A stretch of DNA of 64,000 nucleotides, taken from assembly GCA_966211455.1 (NCBI GenBank), contig CBIHNI010000001.1:1-64000 (forward strand), given 5' to 3'. Shown in pieces: positions 42,258 to 51,909 of the stretch (position 1 is the first letter of the stretch; each line of letters begins with the position of its first letter). Under the pieces are notes generated by a model that was not told the origin of the DNA, did not search any database, and saw nothing but the letters and a program-made list of their open reading frames with translations. Made by a program: the position numbers and the translations under genes. The stretch is from 21-14-0-10-47-8 sp966211455 (GTDB lineage: Bacteria > Bdellovibrionota > Bdellovibrionia > Bdellovibrionales > Bdellovibrionaceae).

Positions 42258-42929
42258 GTGCAAGATCAATCACTGGCGCGTTTTTTAGATCAGACCCTGC
42301 TGAAAGCGGATGCGACGCCACGACAGATTCAAGAATTGTGTGCGCAGGCAAAGCAGCATCAGTTTTTCGGTGTCTGCGTGAATTCGATCTTTATCGAGCT
42401 TGCCGCCAAAGAACTGGAGGGATCGCAGGTGCGCCCGGTTGCCGTCGTCGGATTTCCTTTGGGGGCAATGCTGGGTAAAGCGAAAGCTTTCGAAGCGGAA
42501 GAGTGCGTGAATCGTGGCGCGAAAGAAATCGACATGGTGCTTTCGATCGGACATCTGAAAGAAAGGAATTTCGATTACGTTCGCGAAGACATCCGCACGG
42601 TCGTCACGGCAGCGCGGGGCCATTTGGTGAAAGTGATTTTGGAAACATCGATGCTGACCGAAGATGAAAAGCGAACCGCCTGTACATTATCGATGGAAGC
42701 TGGTGCCCATTTTGTGAAGACTTCAACCGGTTTTGGTGGCGGTGGCGCGACCGTCGCTGATATCATGTTGATGAAACAAACGGTCGGTCCGCAAGTTGGC
42801 ATTAAAGCCAGCGGCGGCATCAAATCGGCCGAGCAAGCGTGGGATTTGATCAATGCCGGTGCCACCCGTTTGGGAACAAGCGCCGGAGTCGAATTGGTTT
42901 TAGGAAAGAAAGTGAAAGGCAATTACTGA
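42258..42929 (+). CDS. deoC: Deoxyribose-phosphate aldolase
   Basis: Cleaves 2-deoxyribose-5-phosphate to acetaldehyde and glyceraldehyde-3-phosphate, feeding deoxynucleoside carbon into glycolysis. The Schiff-base lysine is in VKTSTGFGGGGAT near residues 153-165, and the second lysine is in VGIKASGGIK near 177-186. Length 223. The start is GTG 42258 after GGGGAGA. The stop is immediately followed by the pyrimidine phosphorylase gene. Together with deoA/pdp and punA it makes a DNA-salvage group. Confidence 0.95.
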   Translation: MQDQSLARFLDQTLLKADATPRQIQELCAQAKQHQFFGVCVNSIFIELAAKELEGSQVRPVAVVGFPLGAMLGKAKAFEAEECVNRGAKEIDMVLSIGHLKERNFDYVREDIRTVVTAARGHLVKVILETSMLTEDEKRTACTLSMEAGAHFVKTSTGFGGGGATVADIMLMKQTVGPQVGIKASGGIKSAEQAWDLINAGATRLGTSAGVELVLGKKVKGNY

Positions 42930-44249
42930 ATGAAGCTCTTACCTGCAGAAGTGATCAAAAAGAAAAGAAACGGCGGAGCTTTAAGCGAGGAGGAAATCTC
43001 GTCTTTCATTCAGCTCTACACGTCTGGCGAAATTCCGGATTATCAGATGTCCGCACTTTTGATGGCGATTTATTTTCAGGGCATGAATGACACCGAAACC
43101 TTGGCTTTGACCAAGTCGATGCTGCATTCGGGTGTGGTTGTCAGTCACAATCAAACCTCGGGTTTCAAAGTCGATAAGCATAGCACCGGTGGCGTTGGCG
43201 ATAAGACAAGCTTGATCTTGGGACCGATCGTGGCCGCTGTCGGCATGTACGTGCCAATGATTTCGGGTCGCGGTCTGGGTCACACCGGCGGCACGCTTGA
43301 TAAGTTGGAAAGCATCCCTGGTTTTAACACCCAGTTGACGTTGGAAGAATTTTCGACGGCGGTTCGTCGACATCGCATTTGTTTTATCGGACAGACAAAA
43401 GAGATCTGTCCGGCCGATCGCAAGATCTATGCATTGCGAGACGTCACCGCAACGATTGAAAGCTTTCCGCTGATTTGTGCCAGCATCATGTCGAAAAAAT
43501 TGGCCGAAGGAATCGACGGTCTCGTTTTGGACGTGAAATATGGCTCGGGCGCCTTTATGAAGGATGCCGCTCAGGCTGAAAAACTGGCGCAGCAGCTGAT
43601 GACGATTGCCCGCGGTTACGGAAAGAAAGTCTCGGCCTTGATCACCAATATGAATCAGCCACTGGGTCGTTACGCCGGAAACTCTTTGGAAGTTGAAGAG
43701 TGCGTTGCTATCATGAAAAACCAACACCATGTCGGCGCCAACGGCAAAGACATGTATGAAGACACGCGCGAGCTTTCTTTGCAGCTGTCAGCGCAGATGT
43801 TATGGCTTGGCGGCGCGGGAAAATCGGTGGAAGATTGCTATCACTTGGCGCAAGTGGCGTTGGGATCGGGCCGCGCTTTTGAAAAGTTCCAAGAGCTGTG
43901 CCGACTGCATGTCGGTCATTTGCAGGATCTGCCGAAACCGAAGCATCATCTCCCCGTTTTGGCGACAGAAACAGGGTATATCAGCGCCCTGGACACGGAA
44001 AAAATCGGTGTGGTCTGTGTTCAGATCAAAGCTGGACGAGCGAAAACCACGGATGTGATCGAACCGACCGCCGGAATTGAATTCCATTTCAAGGTGGGCG
44101 ACAAAATTGAAAAAGGTCAGACACTTTTCACCCTGCACGGGGCCGATTTATCACGCTTGCAAGAGGTTGAGGCGACCCTGAAAAGCTCGGTGCAAGTGGC
44201 CGCGGTGAAAATCGAAGCACCTGCTTTGATTCTGAAGACGCTTTCCTAG
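42930..44249 (+). CDS. deoA: Pyrimidine-nucleoside (thymidine) phosphorylase
   Basis: Phosphorolysis of thymidine or uridine to the base plus (deoxy)ribose-1-phosphate. The signature KHSTGGVGDKTSLILGPIVAA near residues 79-99 and SGRGLGHTGGTLDKLE near 109-124 bind phosphate. Length 439 and the C-terminal PYNP domain are standard. The family covers thymidine phosphorylase (deoA) and pyrimidine nucleoside phosphorylase (pdp); sequence by eye does not separate them. Directly abuts deoC. Confidence 0.93.
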   Translation: MKLLPAEVIKKKRNGGALSEEEISSFIQLYTSGEIPDYQMSALLMAIYFQGMNDTETLALTKSMLHSGVVVSHNQTSGFKVDKHSTGGVGDKTSLILGPIVAAVGMYVPMISGRGLGHTGGTLDKLESIPGFNTQLTLEEFSTAVRRHRICFIGQTKEICPADRKIYALRDVTATIESFPLICASIMSKKLAEGIDGLVLDVKYGSGAFMKDAAQAEKLAQQLMTIARGYGKKVSALITNMNQPLGRYAGNSLEVEECVAIMKNQHHVGANGKDMYEDTRELSLQLSAQMLWLGGAGKSVEDCYHLAQVALGSGRAFEKFQELCRLHVGHLQDLPKPKHHLPVLATETGYISALDTEKIGVVCVQIKAGRAKTTDVIEPTAGIEFHFKVGDKIEKGQTLFTLHGADLSRLQEVEATLKSSVQVAAVKIEAPALILKTLS

Positions 44250-44371
44250 GTGTCTAACGTTTTGACAGGCCTTGCCGGTTTAAAGCCTGCCTTAAAAGGC
44301 GGGCTAAGGCTGGGATTTCCTTTGCAATAAATGGGTTTTAGGCCGGCCTTTTCTTTGCTTTTTGGAAAGGC
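44250..44371. other. Intergenic with GC hairpins
   Basis: AGCCTGCC-TTAAAA-GGCGGGCT near 44290-44312 forms a hairpin with one G-T wobble, and GGCCGGCC near 44341-44348 is a self-complementary site followed by TTTTC. Either may terminate the deoCA transcript. AAAGG precedes the next ATG at 44372. Confidence 0.4.
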
Positions 44372-45463
44372 ATGAAAACCACCATTTTTTTCCTAATTAT
44401 GGGTCTCTTCGGTCTCTCTGCCCACGCGGCGATTTTTGGTCCTGAATACACTTCGGATCCGGATGTTCGAGAATTTTTCAATAACCCTTCTGTCGACAAG
44501 TTCAGCCGCCTGAATGCAGAGTTTACGCAGCCCCTGGTGATGGCCGACTTGATGGTGAATGATGCGTCCTCGCCCCAAATCGCGGCTGTCAAAGCCGTTC
44601 TTGTAGGCGCCTATCTGACCAAGCTGAGCAGCGAAGAATCTCCTTACAAGGATATCTATCGTTACGCTTTCGTGATGGCGATCGAACAGGGAAAAATTTC
44701 GGCTGCAAAACAGTTCTTTGACGAAGGAATTCGCACCGAAAAAGACAAATCGCAAGCCAAGGCCGAGTTCGTCTGCAACACCTTGAAAAGCTTTTCTCCT
44801 TATATGTTCACACAGTTCGGGCAGCTTTCGACACAAGAGCTGAAGAGCAAATCGCGAGAGATTTCAGCTTTGGCGCAGGTATTGGGTTCTGACGCTTCCG
44901 TTGGGGACGCGAACTGTGATCTGACTTTAGATGGAAAAAAGACCAATCGAAGCATTCTTGAATATATGAAAATCGTTTCGCCAGCCATCACGATCAAAGC
45001 GAAAGATTCTGTCAACGAAGCGAATAAGGGTGCGATTTCTCAGCCTAAAGAAAACTCGTTTTGCTCTCGTGAACAGGTGAAATCCGAATTTCAACGTATT
45101 AAAAATCAGCTCGATTTCTGGGCTGAGAATCAAAAAATGCGCGCGCCTTTGACCGATATATCTCGGTATGACGATTCAAATTGCGTTATTGAAGGGTTCT
45201 TCGATTACTTGGGAAAAGGTCAGTACCGCTTCCGAATGAATGTGAATTCTTATGGCATCGCAAAACGCACTCTGGATTTCAAAAATCTGGATGAGGGCGT
45301 CGATCTTTTCATGAAAACTCAGTCGACAAATTCGCCTGAAACTGCAGGCTCCTCCCGCAATCACACTGCGAATGCACCTCGTCCCGCCGCTGTCATTTTG
45401 CCATCCGCAGATGAGCTTCCGCGTCCTGCCGCCATCATCATACCCGCGGGTGGCGTTCGCTAA
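44372..45463 (+). CDS. Secreted protein of unknown function
   Basis: A 363-residue protein with a signal peptide (MKTTIFFLIMGLFGLSAHAA, cleavage after HAA). The mature chain is mainly helical (residues 40-160) and then mixed. It has Cys residues at VCNTL, NCDLT, FCSRE, NCVIE and a Pro/Ala-rich C-terminal tail repeating PRPAAVI/PRPAAII. No recognised domain. Transcribed alone between deoA and punA. Confidence 0.7.
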   Translation: MKTTIFFLIMGLFGLSAHAAIFGPEYTSDPDVREFFNNPSVDKFSRLNAEFTQPLVMADLMVNDASSPQIAAVKAVLVGAYLTKLSSEESPYKDIYRYAFVMAIEQGKISAAKQFFDEGIRTEKDKSQAKAEFVCNTLKSFSPYMFTQFGQLSTQELKSKSREISALAQVLGSDASVGDANCDLTLDGKKTNRSILEYMKIVSPAITIKAKDSVNEANKGAISQPKENSFCSREQVKSEFQRIKNQLDFWAENQKMRAPLTDISRYDDSNCVIEGFFDYLGKGQYRFRMNVNSYGIAKRTLDFKNLDEGVDLFMKTQSTNSPETAGSSRNHTANAPRPAAVILPSADELPRPAAIIIPAGGVR

Positions 45464-45521
45464 TCCCCCGTGACATGAAATCGCGTTGCCTTTCGGACGG
45501 CGCGGGTCTACCTTTTCGGTC

Positions 45522-46346
45522 ATGAATTTGAATGATCGACTGCAAGAAACCGTGACCTTTTTAAAATCTAAAACCAAGCTGAAACCGCAGCTGGGAATTA
45601 TTTTGGGCTCGGGCCTTGGCGCTTTTGCCCGGGATATCCAGGTTGATGTCGCTTTACCATTTCACGAAATTCCGAATTTTTCGCCAACTTCGGTTGAAGG
45701 ACATTCGGGAAATTTGATTTTCGGAACGGTGGCCGGAAAGCCGATCGTCGCCCTTCAAGGTCGCCTGCATTATTACGAAGGCCACAGCATGGACATGGTT
45801 GTGTTTCCGACTCGCGTGATGGCGCTTTTGGGAATTCAGGTTTTGGTTGTGACCAATTCGGCCGGCGGTCTTGGAGATAAAATGCAGTCCGGTGATTTTA
45901 TGATCATCGAAGATCACATCAATCTGACGGGCGCAAATCCACTGATGGGTCCGAACATGAAGGAGCTTGGCCCCCGTTTTCCAGATATGACCGAAGCTTA
46001 CGATCGCAAACTGATTGCGCAGCTTGAAACCGTCTTCAACAAAAAAAATATTTCTTATCATCGTGGCGTCTATGCGGGCGTCAGTGGTCCGACTTATGAA
46101 ACCCCGGCTGAAGTTCGTTTCTTGAAGATGATCGGCTGCTCGGCAGTGGGGATGAGTACGGTTCCCGAATCGATCGCGGCCAATCATTTGGGTCTGCGGG
46201 TCGCAGCCCTTTCGTGCATCACCAATTTGGCTGCAGGATTGTCGGCGCATAAGTTGACTCATCAAGAGGTGACGGACACGGCTCGCCGGGTGGAGAAAGA
46301 TTTCGCATCGGTTTTGACGGACTTTATCGCGCAACTGTCCACTTAA
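45522..46346 (+). CDS. punA: Purine nucleoside phosphorylase
   Basis: Trimeric-type PNP that splits guanosine/inosine nucleosides with phosphate. N-terminal LGIILGSGLGAFARD near residues 25-38, HSGNLIFGTVAGKPIVALQGRLHYYEGH near 64-91 and the base-binding GPTYETPAEVRFLKMIGCSAVGMSTVPE near 190-217 are diagnostic. The 274-residue length fits. ATG 45522 precedes NLNDRLQET. It probably works with deoC and deoA in nucleoside salvage. Confidence 0.95.
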   Translation: MNLNDRLQETVTFLKSKTKLKPQLGIILGSGLGAFARDIQVDVALPFHEIPNFSPTSVEGHSGNLIFGTVAGKPIVALQGRLHYYEGHSMDMVVFPTRVMALLGIQVLVVTNSAGGLGDKMQSGDFMIIEDHINLTGANPLMGPNMKELGPRFPDMTEAYDRKLIAQLETVFNKKNISYHRGVYAGVSGPTYETPAEVRFLKMIGCSAVGMSTVPESIAANHLGLRVAALSCITNLAAGLSAHKLTHQEVTDTARRVEKDFASVLTDFIAQLST

Positions 46347-46384
46347 AATCGCGCCTTTTGAAATAATCATTTTCTTTTCGATAT

Positions 46385-46416
46385 AACGGGTCCTTATGGG
46401 CCCGTTTTCTTTTGCA
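46385..46416 (+). terminator. Terminator after punA
   Basis: Stem AACGGGTCC/GGGCCCGTT with a TTAT loop and one wobble pair, followed by TTCTTTT, 39 nt after the punA stop. Confidence 0.75.
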
Positions 46417-46562
46417 ATCCCGATCAGTTAGTCACTCCTGCACGAAGGTCTAGGTCAGATCTCGACTCTTCCTTTTTTCAATTTGAGACGAAGAGCTAAC
46501 CGGTGCCAAGAACCATTCGGGTCTCTCATGAAGAGAGCCACGAAGGCACTCGGAGAAACAAC

Positions 46563-47825
46563 ATGGAAGTTCGAAAGCTGTTATTGGCCGCGAGCCTTTT
46601 AGGTTCCGTTGCCTGCCAAGAAAATAAATCCGTCGAACCTGTTGCCAGCTACAAGAATGGCGAGCAAGCCTCGACCTGCCCGGCCGAATCGATGGTGAAA
46701 ACTCGATTCCTTGTGAAGTACAAAGACGGTCACGTCGAAGTGATCAACGCTGAAAACGAAACTGTTTTCGAGCGCGATTTTCTGGAACCTAATTTAGAAA
46801 AAATCAAACGTGTCGAGTATGACTCGATCGTGACTTTGTCTGAACCGACAGCGGAAGGCGAAGTGACTGCGGACGCCGCCAGTGATTGGGGACCAACCAT
46901 GATTCATGCCAATGCGGCATGGTCGCAGGGTGTTTACGGTCAAGGTGTGACGGTGGCGGTTGTGGATACAGCTGTTGACATCACTCATCCGCAGTTGGTG
47001 TCGCGATTCGCTGTCAACGCCGCGGAAGCCAACGGTCAATCCGGTCAAGATGACGATAAAAATGGATACGTGGATGACGTGTCCGGCTGGGACTTTATTT
47101 TAAACAAGCCTTCAACCGCGATCACGGATCCAAACACCTATCACGGCACACACGTCGCCGGAATCATTGCCGCCGATCCGACAGCCGGTTCGATGTCGGG
47201 CATTGCGCCGCAAGCGCAGATCGTGCAGGCCAGCTTTATCGATTCAAGCCACGGCAGCATGGGCGCCGCGATCAAAGCGATTCAGTACGCGGCTTCTCGG
47301 GGAGCTAAAATTATCAACGCCAGCTGGGGCGGACCGGATTGCTCGCAATCATTGAAAGAAGCTATTGCCGAAGTCGGAAACCAGGGTGTTCTGTTTGTCG
47401 TTGCCGCCGGAAATGACGGTTATGATTACGATCGCTTAGGTTCAGCGTCTTACCAATATCCAGCGGTCTTTAAGATTGCGAATATGATCACCGTTGCGGC
47501 GACGGATGCAATGGATTTGATGACTTCGTTTTCAAACCGTAGCTTTAATTTTGTGCACATCGGGGCGCCTGGCGCGAATATTGTGTCAACCGTTCCGCGC
47601 ATCACAGATTCGACCGGATATCATGCTTTAGACGGCACTTCGATGGCGGCACCGATGGTCTCTGGTGCGGCTGCTCTGTTATGGAGCGCTAAGCCGACTG
47701 CGAGCGTTGCACAAATTCGTCAAGCTTTGCTCAATTCGACCGATTTCCGCTCTTACAAAGTTTCGACTCAAGGTCGACTGAATGTTGAAAAGGCACTGAC
47801 CGAAATCCGTCGCATTGTCCCATAA
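46563..47825 (+). CDS. Subtilisin-like serine protease, lipoprotein
   Basis: A 420-residue S8 peptidase. Lipobox-like LLGSVAC near residues 13-19 suggests membrane anchoring. A prodomain (FLVKYKDGHVEVINAENETV...) occupies about 45-100. The triad is visible: Asp in VAVVDTAVDITHPQL near 140-154, His in YHGTHVAGIIA near 195-205, and Ser in DGTSMAAPMVSGAAAL near 359-374; the oxyanion Asn is in VVAAGNDGYD. ATG 46563 has CGGAG upstream. Bdellovibrio-type predators secrete many such proteases, but the target here is unknown. Confidence 0.9.
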   Translation: MEVRKLLLAASLLGSVACQENKSVEPVASYKNGEQASTCPAESMVKTRFLVKYKDGHVEVINAENETVFERDFLEPNLEKIKRVEYDSIVTLSEPTAEGEVTADAASDWGPTMIHANAAWSQGVYGQGVTVAVVDTAVDITHPQLVSRFAVNAAEANGQSGQDDDKNGYVDDVSGWDFILNKPSTAITDPNTYHGTHVAGIIAADPTAGSMSGIAPQAQIVQASFIDSSHGSMGAAIKAIQYAASRGAKIINASWGGPDCSQSLKEAIAEVGNQGVLFVVAAGNDGYDYDRLGSASYQYPAVFKIANMITVAATDAMDLMTSFSNRSFNFVHIGAPGANIVSTVPRITDSTGYHALDGTSMAAPMVSGAAALLWSAKPTASVAQIRQALLNSTDFRSYKVSTQGRLNVEKALTEIRRIVP

Positions 47826-47904
47826 TACCTTCGTGATTCTGAAAATTCCCTCGTGATAAAAAGGCTGTTTCACATTGTGAAAGAGTCCGAACGAGGGAGT
47901 TTCG

Positions 47905-49467
47905 ATGGAATCTGAAATCACGACCCAAAAGCGTCTCAAAGACCTTGAACATCGCAATGAAACGGCGATGGCAGGTGGCGGAGCCGCTCGAATCGAAAAA
48001 CACAAACAAGGTGGCCGACTGACAGCGCGCGAGCGTTTGGATGTTTTGCTTGATCCCGGCAGCTTTGTTGAGATGGATCGTTTCGTCGTTCATCGCAGCA
48101 GCAACTTTGGCATGGATAAAAATCGCATGCCGGGTGACGGTGTTATCACCGGTTACGGCCGCGTGAACGGAAAACTTGTTTATGTCTACAGCCAAGATTT
48201 CACCGTGATCGGTGGATCAATGTCTCGCACGCAAGCCAACAAGATTTGTAAAATCATGGATCTGGCGATCAAGAACGGTGCCCCGGTCATCGGCTTGAAC
48301 GATTCGGGTGGGGCGCGCATTCAAGAAGGTGTCGAATCCCTGGCGGGTTATGCGGATATTTTTGTTCGCAACACAACTGCATCAGGCGTTGTTCCACAAA
48401 TCACTGGCATCATGGGCCCATGCGCGGGTGGCGCGGTTTACAGTCCGTCGATCACCGACTTTGTTTTCATGGTGAAAGACTCGTCTTACATGTTCGTGAC
48501 CGGTCCGGATGTCATCAAGACCGTCACTCACGAAGAAGTAACCAAAGAAGAATTGGGTGGGGCCACTACTCACTCGCAAAAATCGGGTGTGGCACACTTT
48601 GCCTGTGAATCCGACAAACACTGCTTGCTTTTGATTCGCGAGCTGATGGGCTTCTTGCCTTCGAACAACCTGGACGATCCACCGACTTTGCCAACCAAAG
48701 ATCGTCCAGATCGTATCTGCGAATCTTTGAACGGCATGATTCCCGACAGTCCCAAAAAACCTTATGACATGTTGGCGTTGATCCAAGAAGTGGTAGATGA
48801 AAAGTACTTCCTGCAAATCCACCAGCATTACGCACAGAATATCATTATCGGTTTTGCGCGACTGAATGGTCGCAGCGTCGGGATCGTTGCCAATCAGCCG
48901 CAGGTGTTGGCGGGTTGCTTGAATATTGAAGCCAGCCGCAAAGCTGCGCGCTTCATTCGTTTCTGTGATGCTTTCAATATTCCAATCGTTTCTTTCGTTG
49001 ACGTTCCAGGTTTCTTGCCAGGAACGGATCAAGAGTGGAATGGTCTGATCACTCATGGTGCGAAGCTGTTGTATGCTTACGCCGAAGCGACAGTTCCGAA
49101 AATCACTTTGATCACACGCAAAGCTTACGGTGGCGCTTACATCGTGATGGGATCGAAACTTTTGCGCTCGGATATCAACTTGGCCTACCCGACTGCGGAA
49201 ATCGCGGTGATGGGTGCCGAAGGTGCGGTCAACGTCATCTTCAAAGATCAAATCTCGAAAGCGAAAGATCCGGCTGGCGAGCGCGCAAAATTGATCCGCG
49301 AATACGAAGAGAAGTTCTCGAATCCCTATATCTCGGCCGAGCTGGGATTGACGGACGAGGTGATCGAGCCGGCATTGACCCGTCGTCGTTTGATCGATGC
49401 GGTTGAAATGCTGAAAAATAAGCGCGATATCAATCCGCCGAAAAAACACGGAAATATTCCGCTTTAA
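47905..49467 (+). CDS. pccB: Acyl-CoA carboxylase carboxyltransferase subunit (PccB-like)
   Basis: Transfers carboxybiotin carboxyl to propionyl-CoA or acetyl-CoA. Family motifs include KQGGRLTARERLDVLLDPGSFVEMD near residues 33-57, DSGGARIQEGVESLAGYADIF near 133-153, GPCAGGAVYSPSITDF near 171-186 and the C-terminal ITRKAYGGAYIVMGSK near 405-420. Length 520 is normal for PccB/AccD5. It is first of three genes: CT, BC and BCCP. Propionyl-CoA preference is likely but not proven. Confidence 0.93.
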   Translation: MESEITTQKRLKDLEHRNETAMAGGGAARIEKHKQGGRLTARERLDVLLDPGSFVEMDRFVVHRSSNFGMDKNRMPGDGVITGYGRVNGKLVYVYSQDFTVIGGSMSRTQANKICKIMDLAIKNGAPVIGLNDSGGARIQEGVESLAGYADIFVRNTTASGVVPQITGIMGPCAGGAVYSPSITDFVFMVKDSSYMFVTGPDVIKTVTHEEVTKEELGGATTHSQKSGVAHFACESDKHCLLLIRELMGFLPSNNLDDPPTLPTKDRPDRICESLNGMIPDSPKKPYDMLALIQEVVDEKYFLQIHQHYAQNIIIGFARLNGRSVGIVANQPQVLAGCLNIEASRKAARFIRFCDAFNIPIVSFVDVPGFLPGTDQEWNGLITHGAKLLYAYAEATVPKITLITRKAYGGAYIVMGSKLLRSDINLAYPTAEIAVMGAEGAVNVIFKDQISKAKDPAGERAKLIREYEEKFSNPYISAELGLTDEVIEPALTRRRLIDAVEMLKNKRDINPPKKHGNIPL

Positions 49468-49479
49468 CAGGAGGCCTGA

Positions 49480-50976
49480 ATGTTTAAAAAAGTCCTCATT
49501 GCCAACCGCGGGGAAATTGCGATTCGTGTGACCCGAGCTTGTCGCGAGCTTGGGATCCAAACGGTTGCCGTGTTTTCTGATGCAGATCGCGAAAGCTTGC
49601 ACGTCTTTTTGGCGGACGAAGCTTACAACATTGGTCCCGCCCCCAGTATCGAATCTTATCTGCGTGGAGATAAAATCCTAGAAGTCGCAAAAAAATGCGG
49701 CGTCGATGCGATCCATCCAGGTTACGGTTTCTTGTCTGAAAATGCGGGCTTTGCCCGTCAGTGTAAAGAAGCCGGCATCACCTTCATCGGCCCAACCCCA
49801 GAAAATATGGAATCCATGGGCGACAAGCTTTCAGCCAAAGCTTTGATGAAAAAAGCCAAGGTTCCAACCGTTCCTGGCAGCGATGGCTCGGTGGAAACGA
49901 CCGAAGACGCAATGAAAGTCATCAAAGAGATCGGCCTTCCGGTCATCATCAAAGCTTCGGCCGGTGGTGGCGGTAAAGGGATGCGCGTCGTGCGCACCGA
50001 ATCTGAAATCGAATCGGCTTTCCGCGCTTGTCGCAGCGAAGGTCAGAACTATTTCAAAGATCCAACCGTCTACATCGAAAAATTCGTCACCGATCCGAAG
50101 CACATTGAAATCCAAGTTTTCGGCGACACCCATGGTAATGTGATTCACCTGTTCGAGCGCGAATGCTCGGTTCAACGTCGTCACCAAAAGATCATCGAAG
50201 AATCCCCGTCCCCTTCCGTTCCGCCAGCGGTGCGTGAAAAGATGGGCGAAGCTGCCGTTCGGGCCGCGAAACAAATCGATTATATCGGCGCGGGTACAAT
50301 CGAGTTTATCTTTGATAACTCGACCAAAGATTTTTATTTCATGGAAATGAACACGCGTCTGCAGGTTGAACATCCGATCACTGAAATCGTGACCGGTCTT
50401 GATCTGGTGAAAGAGCAAATCTTTGTAGCGCTGGGAAAACCGCTCAGCGTGAAGCAAAGCGAGCTGAAGCAAAAGGGCCACGCCATCGAAGTACGCATCT
50501 GCGCCGAAGATCCGGTGACCTACAAGCCGAATCCCGGGATGATCCGCGCCTGCCGTCACCCGCAGGGACCTTTCGTTCGTTGCGATTCGTACGCGTATCC
50601 TGGTTACGAGGTTCCGATCTATTACGATCCCATGATCGCGAAAGTGATCACCTGGGGTGAAAACCGCAAAGAAGCGATTGACCGCATGGAGCGAGCTTTG
50701 TCGGAATTCATCTTGTCCGGAATCAAATCGAACATCGTTTTGCACAAGACAATTTTGAAACATCCAAAATTCTTGGATGGCAGCTACACGACCCAGTTCT
50801 TGGAAAAGAATTTTGAGGTCATTGAGCCTGAAATGTTCAAGTTCGTTGACGACCACGTCTTTTTGATCGCGGCAGCCATCGAAGCTTTCAACGACCGCAA
50901 ATCAAAAGATGTCCGTCAGTACAATGTCTTCCCGAACTGGAAACGGATCGGCCGCAAAATGCAGTTGAGGATGTAA
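49480..50976 (+). CDS. Biotin carboxylase subunit
   Basis: ATP-grasp enzyme that carboxylates biotin with bicarbonate. KVLIANRGEIAIRVTRACRELGI at residues 3-25, the ATP loop KASAGGGGKGMRVV near 157-170, CSVQRRHQKIIEESPS near 229-244 and the catalytic EMNTRLQVEHPITE near 287-300 are canonical. Length 498 matches free-standing AccC-type subunits. It follows the carboxyltransferase gene after 12 nt with AGGAGG upstream and precedes the carrier-protein gene by 1 nt. Confidence 0.95.
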   Translation: MFKKVLIANRGEIAIRVTRACRELGIQTVAVFSDADRESLHVFLADEAYNIGPAPSIESYLRGDKILEVAKKCGVDAIHPGYGFLSENAGFARQCKEAGITFIGPTPENMESMGDKLSAKALMKKAKVPTVPGSDGSVETTEDAMKVIKEIGLPVIIKASAGGGGKGMRVVRTESEIESAFRACRSEGQNYFKDPTVYIEKFVTDPKHIEIQVFGDTHGNVIHLFERECSVQRRHQKIIEESPSPSVPPAVREKMGEAAVRAAKQIDYIGAGTIEFIFDNSTKDFYFMEMNTRLQVEHPITEIVTGLDLVKEQIFVALGKPLSVKQSELKQKGHAIEVRICAEDPVTYKPNPGMIRACRHPQGPFVRCDSYAYPGYEVPIYYDPMIAKVITWGENRKEAIDRMERALSEFILSGIKSNIVLHKTILKHPKFLDGSYTTQFLEKNFEVIEPEMFKFVDDHVFLIAAAIEAFNDRKSKDVRQYNVFPNWKRIGRKMQLRM

Positions 50977-50977
50977 C

Positions 50978-51505
50978 ATGTATTTCGAAGCAGAGCTCAA
51001 AGGCAAAAAGTATAAAGTCGACGTGGTCGAAGCTCCCCGCACATGGAAGATCTCTTTGCAAGAAGAGGGCGGCACCTGGGCGCACTATGAATTGTCAAAA
51101 GACGATTACAAGCACTCGGAAAGCTATTTCAGTTTCCTGTTCAAAGGGGTTTCGTACCTGGTCGATGTCGTTGGCCAAGACACTGAATACACCGTCTTCA
51201 CACGAAATTCGTTCCGCACCGTCAAAATCTTCAATGACGAAATGCTATTGCATGAATCATTGAAAGCCGGCGGCGGATTGGGCGCCGATAAAGAACTGAA
51301 GTCCGGCATGCCAGGCAAAGTGATCGAAATCTTCGTCAAAGAAGGCGACATCGTAAAGGCCAATAAGCCGTTGCTCATCATGGAAGCCATGAAGATGGAA
51401 AACGAGATGCGAGCGACCGCCGACGTGAAGATCAAACAGATCTGCGTGAAGCAGGGTGATTCGATCGAAGCTGGTGCGGTGCTCATTAAGTTCGAGACAC
51501 CATAG
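50978..51505 (+). CDS. Biotin carboxyl carrier protein
   Basis: A 175-residue carrier whose C-terminal 75 residues are a biotinyl domain: PGKVIEIFVKEGD near 109-121 and LIMEAMKMENEM near 129-140, with the biotin on Lys of the EAMKM motif, then SIEAGAVLIKFETP at the end. The N-terminal 90 residues form a beta-rich spacer (KYKVDVVEAPRTWKISLQEEGG). Separate CT, BC and BCCP genes form a complete acyl-CoA carboxylase operon. Confidence 0.93.
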   Translation: MYFEAELKGKKYKVDVVEAPRTWKISLQEEGGTWAHYELSKDDYKHSESYFSFLFKGVSYLVDVVGQDTEYTVFTRNSFRTVKIFNDEMLLHESLKAGGGLGADKELKSGMPGKVIEIFVKEGDIVKANKPLLIMEAMKMENEMRATADVKIKQICVKQGDSIEAGAVLIKFETP

Positions 51506-51909
51506 GGCCTTAGATTAGGTTGGTTAGGATTACTCGTCACAGCGGTACCCGGCCGGCTTGTCCAAAAATTAGAATACAAATACAAAATCAAATGCGGTTG
51601 GATTGATAGTCTTTCTTTGACCTCACGAACTTGTCGTTGAATTGCGCGACAAGTTCGTGAGGGAAGTGGGGTGGCCTCGGAGAGAAGGTCGTCCATCGCG
51701 GGTACGGGCTGGCCAAAGGCAGCACTTGAAAGTTGACGTCAGCTTCACCGTCTCCCCCGCTTGAACTGGTGCCCGGATTTTGGCTGCAGGCTGAGAAATT
51801 TCAAGGCTGTCAGAATCATAAACAGTATTCGATTTTTTTTCATAGAAGCCTCCTGAACCCCGTGGGCTCTTCCGCTATTATTGCGACGCGGCCAGCGGGC
51901 GTGCTATAT
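51506..51909. other. Gene-free stretch with 16-bp inverted repeat
   Basis: About 400 nt between the carboxylase operon and the LysR gene. I see no supported gene. CCTCACGAACTTGTCG (51621-51636) and its perfect reverse complement (51647-51662) flank a 10-nt loop. This could be an operon terminator lacking a T-run, an operator or a remnant. The last 20 nt have TATATA immediately before the LysR start. Confidence 0.6.

Noticed and set aside
48382..49602. 406-residue antisense frame across the carboxyltransferase gene
   Set aside because: Codon-bias shadow of a well-supported gene.
49831..50856. 341-residue antisense frame across the biotin carboxylase gene
   Set aside because: Shadow of a canonical ATP-grasp gene; no start signals.
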